DNA of 25,390 bases from CAZQQN01 sp964549595 (GTDB lineage Bacteria; Bacteroidota; Bacteroidia; CAILMK01; CAYYUA01). The translations under genes and the position numbers were made by a program. The stretch is from assembly GCA_964549595.1 (NCBI GenBank), contig CAZJWK010000029.1, positions 1 through 25,390 on the forward strand, written 5' to 3'. Positions within the stretch are counted from its first letter, which is position 1. Every line of letters begins with the position of its first letter. Below are positions 7,630 through 15,761 of this stretch, piece after piece. The notes under the pieces are model-generated. The model searched no databases. It was not told where the DNA came from and worked only from the letters and a program-made list of their open reading frames with translations.

Positions 7630-10600
7630 TTACTTTAACACTTTAATTGTGCCTTTTACCTGACGTGTTTCGCCGTTGGGGCCTTCAGCCCATATGATGT
7701 AAAGGTATCTTCCGGTGGAAACGGGCTTACCCTTAAATTTACCATCCCAGCTATTTTCCATGGAATGGCTTTCATAAAGTTTCTGCCCCCATCGGTTATA
7801 GATGCTGATCTGGTAATTTACCACATAAGTGCCTTTAACCCCGAACTGGTCATTGATGCCATCATCATTGGGGGAAAACGCATCGGGCACATATAGTCGC
7901 ATTTCCCGGTCCAAGCAATCCGTGTTAGAAATGCTGAAGGTTTTTTCATCTCCTTGTTTATAGCCGATTATCCTGTAACAACGTTTTTTATTGGTATTCC
8001 TGGTTTGCTCCTCTAAAATCGATAGGCTATCACCAGGAATTTGTTCATAGCCAGAAATAGTTCTGAATTCTCCATTGACGGGATTTAGTTTCTGTACCGC
8101 ATAATGATTAACGGACCAACCCCGGTAAGGGGTCCAGTTTAAAACCGGTTCGCCCAATCCTTCGCTTACCGATAGCTTGATTGAGGTGCCTTTTTGTTTG
8201 CTATATTTTCCGATATTTCCACAGCTATCCAGGATTTGGACGCGATAGGTATAAACTGTGTCATCAACCTGTACACCTTCATCTAAGTAGGATGTTTGGC
8301 CTTCTGGTTGTTTCGTTATGGGTTTAAATCCTTTCCTGCCTTTCGCCCTTTCAAGGGCAAAACGGCCCGGATTCGGTGTTGGAATGGAATCCCATTCTAC
8401 CAATATGTTTTCGTCATTTTTAACAGTAACCCGCCGGATATTGCTTATACCCGGATCACCGTAAACGATCACTTGCTTTGTAACCGAGTCGCGACACCCA
8501 TGGGAAGAAGTTGTGATCTGACGAACCTCATATTTTCCAGGCTCCTGGTATTCATGGATAGGATTTTGGGAAAAATCTTCCCATCCATCCCCAAAGCGGT
8601 AATACCATTCCCGAATCCTTCCTTCGGGGATGCTCGATTGGTCTTTGAATCGCAATTTATCTCCATGACAAACGCGGGTATTTTTGAAGTCCGATTTGGG
8701 TTTGGGTGCTACTTTTAGCTTTTTGAAGGCCGTATCTTTACAGCCATTTTCGGAATTAGCCCTTAACTGCACTTTATAATTTCCATATTCATCATAGGAA
8801 TAGGTGGGATTTTCTTGCCTTGAATTATCCTTGTTATCGAAATCCCAAACATAATCCCTTTGATTTTCCCCAATCGTCAGGTTTTGAAAATTAAAAATGT
8901 TATTATTGATGCATTGTAAACTGTCAAAGACTTTAAATTCTGCATTGGGTTTGGCTTTGACTTTTATTGGTTTAGTAAACGTATCATAGCAAGTATTTTT
9001 GGAGCCGGCTATGAGCATCACCGGATAGGTGCTATCGGTTTTGTACCGGTATTCCGGGCTTTTTGTAATAGCCGTATCACCCGTCCCAAAATGCCATTTC
9101 CAACTGCTTATTGGACCGGATTGAATGCTTGATTGGTTTATAAAATGGGTTAAGGTACTCTCGCAACTCGTATCATAGGCAAATTTTGCGGTAGGGCTCT
9201 CTATTATTTGGATTACCTTGGTTGTCGAATCGCTGCATCCCCTTTGGGAAGTTTTGGTTAATTTAACGGGGTATTTACCGCGGCTTTCAAACTTTTCTTT
9301 GAACTCCTTTCTGCCTGTTGTAGTGCCATCACCTAAAAACCATTTGCGATTAGCCAGTGCTCCATAACGGATTTTTGAAGTATCTTTGAAATGGATGGGT
9401 GTGCCTGAGCAACCGGGAGCTGAAGTAGAAAAGCCTGATTTAACATCAATGGGCGTTTTAATGTAAAGACTGTCTGTCACGGTACATTGTTTCTTCTTTT
9501 CTTTTAAGTGAAGGGTATAGGTTGTGGCTTTGCTTGGCGCTAAGGAAGGTTCTTTTAGGCTTGTCCCGGAAATACCTTTTTTGGGTTTCCAGGAATATTC
9601 GAAACTGGGTTTCACAGAAATTTTGAACTGATCAATGGCCCAATGATCATAGCACTCCCCATTGAAACAATTGGTGAAGTTTGCTTGCCGCAGGCGAAAT
9701 TTGGTAGCAGGTGTTTTAGCATCCGCGGGAATGGAGAAGGATACTTTGGTGAACTGCCTGTACAGATTGGTACCCAATTGGGCGATAAATTTCCAATTGG
9801 TGCCATCCGTGGAGTATTCGAGGTAGACTTGTTCATCGATTTCCGGGCGGTCACATTGTTGAGCACCATCTCCATATTTTATGTAGAAGGAGATAGAGTC
9901 GCCTTTCCGGGTATCAATGTTTTGAGTAATGGCTTCTCGCCTGTCGTCACCACTAAAGTACAAGGCTTTTTTGTGCACAGAACCACATGATAAACTTGGT
10001 TCTCCGTTGTAAATGGTATCCCAATTCGGGGAAAACGTATCATTGGCGAAATGATCTTTAAAAATATTGAAACCCCTTGGCTGTACTTGGGTTTTCGTCT
10101 GAATGCTATCTCCTTTACAAAAAATGGAATCTGCTTTGATGTTAAGCCTTGAAGGTAAAAACACCCGAATGGACTTTGTTAAAGTATCCTTGCAACCTTT
10201 TTGACTGGTTGTTATTAATTCTACTGGATAAGCACCGGTTTCTTGGTAACGAAATTTTGGGTTTTGTGCGGTGCTTGTTTCCTTAGGACTAAAGCGCCAA
10301 TGATAAGACGCTATTGACCCTGACCCTGAAATTTTGCTCGTATCTATAAATTGAGTTTTTTGAGTAAGGCAGGCGTTTTTTGTGAAAAAATGAGTCCTTG
10401 GTGTAGGATGAACACGGATATTTTTGTATGCCGTATCCCGGCATCCACCCCCGCTTTCAGCAATTTGCCTTACCTGGTATTGGCCTTTATTTGGGTAGAT
10501 GTGTGTGGGATCCGTAGCAGTGTCCATGCTACCATCCCCGAATTTCCAGAAATGAAGCGGTGTGGAACCTTTCCGGATTTTAGTTTGGTCAATAAACTGG

Positions 10601-12336
10601 GTTTGATTCCGTGAACAGGACAGGTTGAATGTAAAATCCGCTACAGGTTTTGAATCAATGGCGATTTGCTTTTCCAAAGTATCCTGGCAATCATTTTTAT
10701 CCTGTATAATTAGGGTGATCAGGTAATTACCGGTGTCTTGGTATTTGTGCCGTGGATTTTGGATTTTTGCGGAATCCCCATCTCCAAATCGCCAAAACCA
10801 GGAATTGACGGTTGATTTTTCACTGCTTGAGGAGTCGTAAAATTGAATGGTATCATTGATACAACCCCTGTTGGCTGAGAAGGAAGGGGAAATATCGTAA
10901 TCCGGATTAAGACTGGGTAAAACCTCAATGGAATCGGTTATAGCACATTCCCCGCTATCAGAAACACTTACCCAGTAAGTACCGGGCTCTTTAACCCAAA
11001 TAGAATCTGTGGTCTGACCGGTGTTCCAAACGATGGTATAATTGGAGTCCACACCTTTAAGGTCCGGGGATAACCTAAGGGAATCATCACATGCTACATA
11101 AGCGGTATCGCCTAAATCCACCCTTTTAGAAGGAATGACATCAATGGCATATCCTTTAACGATGTTGGTATAATAAGGGCAATTGTCATCCCGGACATTC
11201 ACTGTATAGGAATAACGCCTGGTTTTAAATCCTGAGTTGGGATTCCTGCTGACCCAACTTAATTTTCCCACAGGCTTTTTAGTACTGTCGCCTATTACTT
11301 CAAATTTTGCGCCCTTGATGCCCTTGTTCCAGGACATGAACAAAGAATCTTCAGGATCAGGGTCATTGGCTCCTACATAAAGATCCAAAGGTTGGCCGGG
11401 ACAAACGGTCGTATCCTGGTTGGTGTTTGTCGTATCAAACCCGTCATTATAGGGAGTAAAACCCGTTAATTGGGGAGCATTTGAGGATGTACAATTTTTT
11501 ACAAGCACTTGAATATCCCGAAGAATTACCCCTTTAAGTTCCCCGGTTGTGTCATATTCTTTTACCTTTACTCCCAGAACGGTTACATCTTTTTGAGTGG
11601 GTTTCATGGTAATATTTCCGCTCTGCGGATCAATGGATACATCAGGCACAGATTTAAGGGGGTTATCATACGAATATCCCGGAAGGTAATCAACCGTTGA
11701 ATATTGATCAGTTTTTGGTTCGTAAAAAGAGTAAACCAATGAATCCCCGTCCGGATCTTTAGCCCCGTGATTATACACATATTCTTGATTGTTGCAAATA
11801 AAGGCAACAGGGTCATTGGTAAAATATGGCGAGCTGTTGCTGGGAAATTTTTTATTATTTAGCTGAGTTTCCAGGTAAAGGGCATCGGAACCGGGGTCGT
11901 CAATGGTTGTAATGGCCTTGTTCCGCGCTACTTGATCCCAGGAAAATACCCAGTCTGAACACTTTTGAGGCAAAGTTACCGTGTCTTTGAAGATCCACTT
12001 TTCTATGCCTTTTTTGTTACCCCCTTTACAACTTGATTCGTATTTGTTGCATAAAGGCGCTATATCCTTCCCCGTATCGTCAAGGGTATCTAAATCTATG
12101 GTATTACTGTAACCACAGGTGTTCGAATAATAAGAAACAGTAGGATTCGCTTCAAAGGCGCTCCTGTTTCCATCACAATCGAAATAGTAATTCAGGGTAA
12201 TTTCGTATTTTAAGGAGGAAACCCGTTCATAGGTTAGATCACCCCCTACCAGATGAGTAGCAAATATTTTTTGGGAAAAAAGGGTGAAACAAATTAGAAG
12301 GGTAGCCTTTAGTAATATTTTGCTTGAAATCTTCAT
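7630..12336 (-). CDS. Giant secreted PKD-repeat protein with T9SS type-B C-terminal domain
   Basis: The 1,568-residue product is probably a cell-surface adhesin or gliding-associated matrix protein. In order: signal peptide (about 1-26); an N-terminal module starting T-H-L-V-G-G-D-L-T-Y with paired Cys (to about 282); an Ig-like region (about 283-475); PKD domains near 479-562, 563-645 and 646-727; a jelly-roll/reelin-like module (about 757-910); an Ig-like linker; four more PKD domains (about 963-1292); two FN3-like stretches (about 1295-1475); and a gliding-motility/T9SS type-B sorting domain (about 1480-1568, motifs V-P-D-A-F-S-P-N-D-D-G-I-N-D-Q-F, Y-N-R-W-G-Q, W-D-G). All seven PKD domains carry a Cys pair 57-59 residues apart. 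Such CTDs target proteins through the outer membrane. No enzymatic motif is seen; it may bind carbohydrate or matrix. It is transcribed alone; no clear TAnnTTTG element lies upstream. Confidence 0.88.
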   Translation of the reverse strand: MKISSKILLKATLLICFTLFSQKIFATHLVGGDLTYERVSSLKYEITLNYYFDCDGNRSAFEANPTVSYYSNTCGYSNTIDLDTLDDTGKDIAPLCNKYESSCKGGNKKGIEKWIFKDTVTLPQKCSDWVFSWDQVARNKAITTIDDPGSDALYLETQLNNKKFPSNSSPYFTNDPVAFICNNQEYVYNHGAKDPDGDSLVYSFYEPKTDQYSTVDYLPGYSYDNPLKSVPDVSIDPQSGNITMKPTQKDVTVLGVKVKEYDTTGELKGVILRDIQVLVKNCTSSNAPQLTGFTPYNDGFDTTNTNQDTTVCPGQPLDLYVGANDPDPEDSLFMSWNKGIKGAKFEVIGDSTKKPVGKLSWVSRNPNSGFKTRRYSYTVNVRDDNCPYYTNIVKGYAIDVIPSKRVDLGDTAYVACDDSLRLSPDLKGVDSNYTIVWNTGQTTDSIWVKEPGTYWVSVSDSGECAITDSIEVLPSLNPDYDISPSFSANRGCINDTIQFYDSSSSEKSTVNSWFWRFGDGDSAKIQNPRHKYQDTGNYLITLIIQDKNDCQDTLEKQIAIDSKPVADFTFNLSCSRNQTQFIDQTKIRKGSTPLHFWKFGDGSMDTATDPTHIYPNKGQYQVRQIAESGGGCRDTAYKNIRVHPTPRTHFFTKNACLTQKTQFIDTSKISGSGSIASYHWRFSPKETSTAQNPKFRYQETGAYPVELITTSQKGCKDTLTKSIRVFLPSRLNIKADSIFCKGDSIQTKTQVQPRGFNIFKDHFANDTFSPNWDTIYNGEPSLSCGSVHKKALYFSGDDRREAITQNIDTRKGDSISFYIKYGDGAQQCDRPEIDEQVYLEYSTDGTNWKFIAQLGTNLYRQFTKVSFSIPADAKTPATKFRLRQANFTNCFNGECYDHWAIDQFKISVKPSFEYSWKPKKGISGTSLKEPSLAPSKATTYTLHLKEKKKQCTVTDSLYIKTPIDVKSGFSTSAPGCSGTPIHFKDTSKIRYGALANRKWFLGDGTTTGRKEFKEKFESRGKYPVKLTKTSQRGCSDSTTKVIQIIESPTAKFAYDTSCESTLTHFINQSSIQSGPISSWKWHFGTGDTAITKSPEYRYKTDSTYPVMLIAGSKNTCYDTFTKPIKVKAKPNAEFKVFDSLQCINNNIFNFQNLTIGENQRDYVWDFDNKDNSRQENPTYSYDEYGNYKVQLRANSENGCKDTAFKKLKVAPKPKSDFKNTRVCHGDKLRFKDQSSIPEGRIREWYYRFGDGWEDFSQNPIHEYQEPGKYEVRQITTSSHGCRDSVTKQVIVYGDPGISNIRRVTVKNDENILVEWDSIPTPNPGRFALERAKGRKGFKPITKQPEGQTSYLDEGVQVDDTVYTYRVQILDSCGNIGKYSKQKGTSIKLSVSEGLGEPVLNWTPYRGWSVNHYAVQKLNPVNGEFRTISGYEQIPGDSLSILEEQTRNTNKKRCYRIIGYKQGDEKTFSISNTDCLDREMRLYVPDAFSPNDDGINDQFGVKGTYVVNYQISIYNRWGQKLYESHSMENSWDGKFKGKPVSTGRYLYIIWAEGPNGETRQVKGTIKVLK

Positions 12337-12807
12337 ATCAAAAAGGGGGTCATTTTTATAGAGCCCTTGGTATTTAATGAACTTTTCCCAATCAAAAACG
12401 GATTTTTTAATGTTTTCAAAGGTTATTTGAGTTTTTTTAAACTACCATTGGCGTTATTTATTGTAACCTCTCATTGTAAAATTTAAGCAATTTTTAATTA
12501 ATGCCTATTGGGTAAGAGGTTTTTTTAATGTTAAAAAATGAGTCCATCCTTTTTCAAGACGTAAGGGTTGCTATTTTGGTTGGGTGATTACAAAAGTTTT
12601 TTTAAAATAATTTACATGGTCAAATTGCGTAATTATTGGAGGTTGAGAAGGTCAGGACCAGAATTTGGCTTCCCCTTTTGAACCAGGTGCTGTTATAAAA
12701 TCTGTTGTGCCCATGATTTAACAGCCAGGGCCTAATTTCCCCAATGAATGCTTAGGGATCACAACAAGTAGTTATTAAGCGAATAAAATGGGAAATGGAA
12801 TTATGCA
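12337..12807. other. Intergenic region between the giant PKD gene and tRNA-Leu
   Basis: 471 bases hold no credible gene on either strand. The sequence is AT-rich with several T and A tracts. An ACCTCT/AGAGGT pair (around 12466-12520) is followed by a T tract, but the loop is about 45 bases and no + strand gene reads into it, so I do not call a terminator. The 5' leader and promoter of the PKD gene must lie here, but I found no convincing -7 element. Confidence 0.5.
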
Positions 12808-12893
12808 TGGTGCCAAAGGTGGGATTCGAACCCACACTCCCGGAGGGAACACGATTTTGAGTCGTGCGCGTCTACCAGTTCCGCCACTTTGGC
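12808..12893 (-). tRNA. tRNA-Leu (anticodon CAA)
   Basis: On the - strand the sequence folds as a class II tRNA. The acceptor arms are GCCAAAG and CTTTGGC, with an encoded ACCA end. The D-arm contains the usual GG pair (ACTGGTAGA). The anticodon stem CACGA/TCGTG closes the seven-base loop CTCAAAA, giving anticodon CAA. A long variable arm follows, and the T-arm reads GGGTTCGAATCCC. The long variable arm together with CAA identifies leucine (codon UUG). It is 169 bases downstream of rseP, with its own candidate promoter in that gap. Confidence 0.95.
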
Positions 12894-12905
12894 ATGGTTG
12901 AAAAG

Positions 12906-12937
12906 CAAAGTTAAAAAATACCCACTATTTAGCCCAA
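12906..12937 (-). promoter_or_regulatory. Candidate promoter of tRNA-Leu
   Basis: Read on the - strand, TAACTTTG (12906-12913) is a full match to the Bacteroidota -7 consensus TAnnTTTG. A TTG (12935-12937) lies 21 bases further upstream, a reasonable -33 element. The -7 element ends 12 bases before the mature tRNA 5' end, so transcription would start just ahead of the tRNA. This suggests that the tRNA is transcribed on its own rather than read through from rseP. Confidence 0.45.
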
Positions 12938-13062
12938 TCTTTTGATTGGAGGAAGTTGACCCTAAAAAGAATAAATTCATTCTGCCCAGTTTGGTAAATG
13001 GCTTTACCGGATTGAAAAATTCATCCTTTTTTAACCTGATCCAAAATGCTTTTCAGCGTACA

Positions 13063-14385
13063 TTAGTTGACAAATACTTGCCAAATGTCATTAAAGAAGA
13101 CAAAAACCATTAATGTTAATAAAATGATAACCCCGATGGTCTGAATGACTTTATAAGCATTATCCGGCACTGGTCTTCTCGAAACCATTTCATATAATGT
13201 TAGTAACGCATGGCCTCCATCCAGGGCAGGGATGGGCAGAATGTTCAAAAACCCGATTACCAGGGACAGCAAAGCCGTAATACCCCAGAAACGAGACCAG
13301 TCCCAATTACCTCCGTAAATAGTCGCTATTTTGATGGGGCCACCCAATCCTTTACGGGGATCAATTTCCCCGGTGATCATCTTACCCAACCCAACAACAT
13401 TTTGCTTAATGCTTGTATAAGCCCTTTCTGTACCCCTTACAAAAGATTTTCCAAAAGCGTATTCCTTGGTTTCCTGGGGCAGGTTTTGACCTACATAGAA
13501 GCCTAAGGTTCCCTTTTCCGTCACTTGCGCTTCTTTTTGGAGGGTATCTCCCTGCCTTTTTATGGCTAAGCTTACTTCTTCCCCCTTCTTATTCTCCAGG
13601 ACCTCTTTGAATTGATCAAAAAACAAAGTTTCCTGACCATTAACACGAATAATGCTGTCATTTTTCTTTAAACCAGCCTTATCAGCAGGGGAGTTATTCC
13701 TTACCCGGTTCACGTAAAAAGTAAAACGGGGTTGAATGAACCGGGATTTACCACCGCTTGCTATTTTATTGGCAAAACCGGAAGGAATATGGATGGTGGT
13801 ATCTTTACTATTTCTTTTTACGGTTATGGTAGCGTTTTCGTTTAGGAATACTTCTGTACTGTATAGGTCATTGAATTTTTTAAAAGGTTCTCCGTTGATT
13901 TTTACAATTTTATCCCCCGTTTTAAGGTTGATTTCTTTGCCGATTTCATTGGCTACAATGCCATGCTCTAATTTATCTGCGGGAATGTAATTTTCTCCGT
14001 AATAGAAAGTCATGAAACTGAATATCAATATTCCCAGGATAAAGTTCAATATGACCCCAGCCACCATCACTATAAACCTTTGCCAGGCCGGTTTAGAGCG
14101 AAATTCCCAGGGTTCCGGCTCTTTTTTCATCTGCTCGGTATCCATGGATTCATCAATCATACCGGCAATTTTTACGTAACCACCCAGGGGTATCCAACCA
14201 ATTCCGTATTCCGTATTGCCTTTAGTGGTGGAAAACAATTTTTTACCCCAACCATCGAAGAATAAGTAAAACTTCTCCACGTGCATACCGAATATACGAG
14301 CAGCAATATAGTGGCCATATTCGTGAATAACCACTATAATGCTAAGGCCTAAAAGAATCTGGCCTATCATAATGAGTACGTCCAT
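13063..14385 (-). CDS. rseP: RseP-type site-2 intramembrane metalloprotease
   Basis: The 440-residue product is an M50B zinc metalloprotease acting in the inner membrane, where such enzymes cleave membrane-bound anti-sigma factors or remnant signal peptides. The first transmembrane segment contains the zinc motif H21-E-Y-G-H25 (more often H-E-F/L-G-H). A second transmembrane segment follows near residues 107-125. Two PDZ-like domains lie between (G-I-V-A-N-E-I-G... and NSPADKAGLKKNDSIIRVNG). The third metal-ligand segment is N-I-L-P-I-P-A-L-D389-G-G-H, followed by a final transmembrane helix. Length fits the family. It starts 26 bases downstream of dxr, the conserved dxr-rseP order seen in many bacteria, so the two are probably cotranscribed. 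Confidence 0.95.
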   Translation of the reverse strand: MDVLIMIGQILLGLSIIVVIHEYGHYIAARIFGMHVEKFYLFFDGWGKKLFSTTKGNTEYGIGWIPLGGYVKIAGMIDESMDTEQMKKEPEPWEFRSKPAWQRFIVMVAGVILNFILGILIFSFMTFYYGENYIPADKLEHGIVANEIGKEINLKTGDKIVKINGEPFKKFNDLYSTEVFLNENATITVKRNSKDTTIHIPSGFANKIASGGKSRFIQPRFTFYVNRVRNNSPADKAGLKKNDSIIRVNGQETLFFDQFKEVLENKKGEEVSLAIKRQGDTLQKEAQVTEKGTLGFYVGQNLPQETKEYAFGKSFVRGTERAYTSIKQNVVGLGKMITGEIDPRKGLGGPIKIATIYGGNWDWSRFWGITALLSLVIGFLNILPIPALDGGHALLTLYEMVSRRPVPDNAYKVIQTIGVIILLTLMVFVFFNDIWQVFVN

Positions 14386-14411
14386 AGTAATTAAGTCCTC
14401 CTTCCTTGATT

Positions 14412-15581
14412 TTAGCTTTTTTGGTTTAGCATCGCTCGAGCAGAAGCCCTGGCATTTTCGTCCGTTAAAAGGAAATCATCCAGTGAAGGATCTTCCTGAA
14501 AATCTACTTTTTCCATGCAAGCTTCATTGATTTCTGCAATTTCAGGAAAACGGATGACATCCTTTAAAAAGGCATCCACCGTAATTTCATTGGCTGCATT
14601 CAAAATGCAGGCCATATTTCCGCCTTTTTTCAGCGCTTTAAAAGCCAGGGCCAGATTCCTGAATGTATTGAAGTCAGGTTTTTCAAAGGTCAAATTTTGG
14701 TAATCTTCAAATCCAAAACGGGGAAAACGGTTTGGTAAGCGGTCGGGATAAGCCAGTGCGTATTGAATGGGGCGGCGCATATCCGCAGGTCCCATTTCGG
14801 CTTTCATGGTCCCATCTTCAAACTGCACCAAAGAATGAATAACCGATTGGGGATGAACAATCACATCAATTTGATCATTGGACAAATTAAATAACCATTT
14901 GGCTTCAATGACTTCCAAGCCCTTGTTCATCATTGTGGCTGAATCAATGGTGATTTTAGCACCCATATCCCAGGTGGGATGGGTTAAGGCCTGGTCCTTG
15001 GTAACCGTTTTCAGGTCCTGGCTTTGCATGCCGCGAAAAGGGCCACCAGAGGCGGTTAAATAAATTTTTTCAATCGGGTTATGCCATTCTCCGGTTAGGC
15101 ATTGGAAAATGGCTGAATGTTCTGAGTCAACCGGGATTATAGAAACCTGGTTTTTGGCGGCCAATTCGGTAACCATTTTGCCGGCTACCACCAACGTTTC
15201 TTTGTTGGCAAGCGCTATATGTTTCCCGGATTCAATGGCCTTAACGGTTGGTCTTAAGCCGGAAAAACCTACCATAGCGGTCAGTACTATCTGGATTTCA
15301 TCCAGGGTTACGATCTGCTCGAGGGAATCCTGGCCGGCAAAAACTTTAATCCCTTCATTCTGTAAGGCTTCTGATACTTTTTGATATTGATCCTCATCAC
15401 AAATCACCACCGAATTGGGTTTATGGGCCAAGGCTTGTTGAATGAGCTGATCGGCATTCGTATTCGCCGTTAACACGGAAATGTTAAAAAAATCAGGGTT
15501 TTCGTTGACCACTTCCAGGGCTTGGCAACCCATTGAACCCGTTGAACCTAAAACGGCAATATTCCGCTTTTCTTTTGGCAT
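14412..15581 (-). CDS. dxr: 1-deoxy-D-xylulose 5-phosphate reductoisomerase
   Basis: The 389-residue product is a cytoplasmic enzyme of the methylerythritol-phosphate pathway. It converts 1-deoxy-D-xylulose 5-phosphate to 2-C-methyl-D-erythritol 4-phosphate with NADPH and a divalent metal. It has the NADPH-binding G-S-T-G-S-M-G (12-18; usually G-S-T-G-S-I-G), LANKETLVVAG (124-134), and V-D152-S-E154-H-S with the first metal ligands. It also has TASGGPFR (176-183), KITIDSATMMNKGLEVIEAK (209-228) with Glu223, HPQSVIHSLV (243-252), and the flexible loop G-P-A-D-M-R-R-P-I over the active site. Length matches the family. This indicates isoprenoid precursors are made by the MEP route. It precedes rseP by 26 bases. 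It is separated from gyrB upstream by an intrinsic terminator. Confidence 0.96.
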   Translation of the reverse strand: MPKEKRNIAVLGSTGSMGCQALEVVNENPDFFNISVLTANTNADQLIQQALAHKPNSVVICDEDQYQKVSEALQNEGIKVFAGQDSLEQIVTLDEIQIVLTAMVGFSGLRPTVKAIESGKHIALANKETLVVAGKMVTELAAKNQVSIIPVDSEHSAIFQCLTGEWHNPIEKIYLTASGGPFRGMQSQDLKTVTKDQALTHPTWDMGAKITIDSATMMNKGLEVIEAKWLFNLSNDQIDVIVHPQSVIHSLVQFEDGTMKAEMGPADMRRPIQYALAYPDRLPNRFPRFGFEDYQNLTFEKPDFNTFRNLALAFKALKKGGNMACILNAANEITVDAFLKDVIRFPEIAEINEACMEKVDFQEDPSLDDFLLTDENARASARAMLNQKS

Positions 15582-15693
15582 GGCTATACCTGAGACCTTA
15601 TTAATGCTGCAAATAAAATAATTTTTAAGGGGTCAACCCTTCCTTTCAAAAATTGTTTTAAACTTGGTTTTTTAAAGAATTAACTGTCCCGAT

Positions 15694-15732
15694 AAAAAAG
15701 TGGCAACCGTTAGCAATTGGGCTACCACTTTT
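15694..15732 (-). terminator. Rho-independent terminator of gyrB
   Basis: On the - strand AAAAGTGGTAGCC (15732-15720) pairs with GGTTGCCACTTTT (15708-15696), giving a 13-bp stem with two G-U wobbles and an 11-base loop, directly followed by a T tract. It begins 30 bases after the gyrB stop and lies over 100 bases before dxr, so gyrB transcription should end here. Confidence 0.8.
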
Positions 15733-15761
15733 CTGTTAGTGTTTTGCGAAGTTTATACCAA

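Noticed and set aside
8296..8718. A 140-residue + strand open frame inside the giant PKD gene
   Set aside because: It is antisense to a well-supported coding region and has no recognisable features.
12470..12520. ACCTCT/AGAGGT pair followed by a T tract, resembling a + strand terminator
   Set aside because: The loop is about 45 bases, the stem only six, and no + strand gene reads toward it.
12689..12725. GCTGTTA/TAACAGC inverted repeat
   Set aside because: Seven-base stem with a 23-base loop and no T tract; likely chance in AT-rich DNA.
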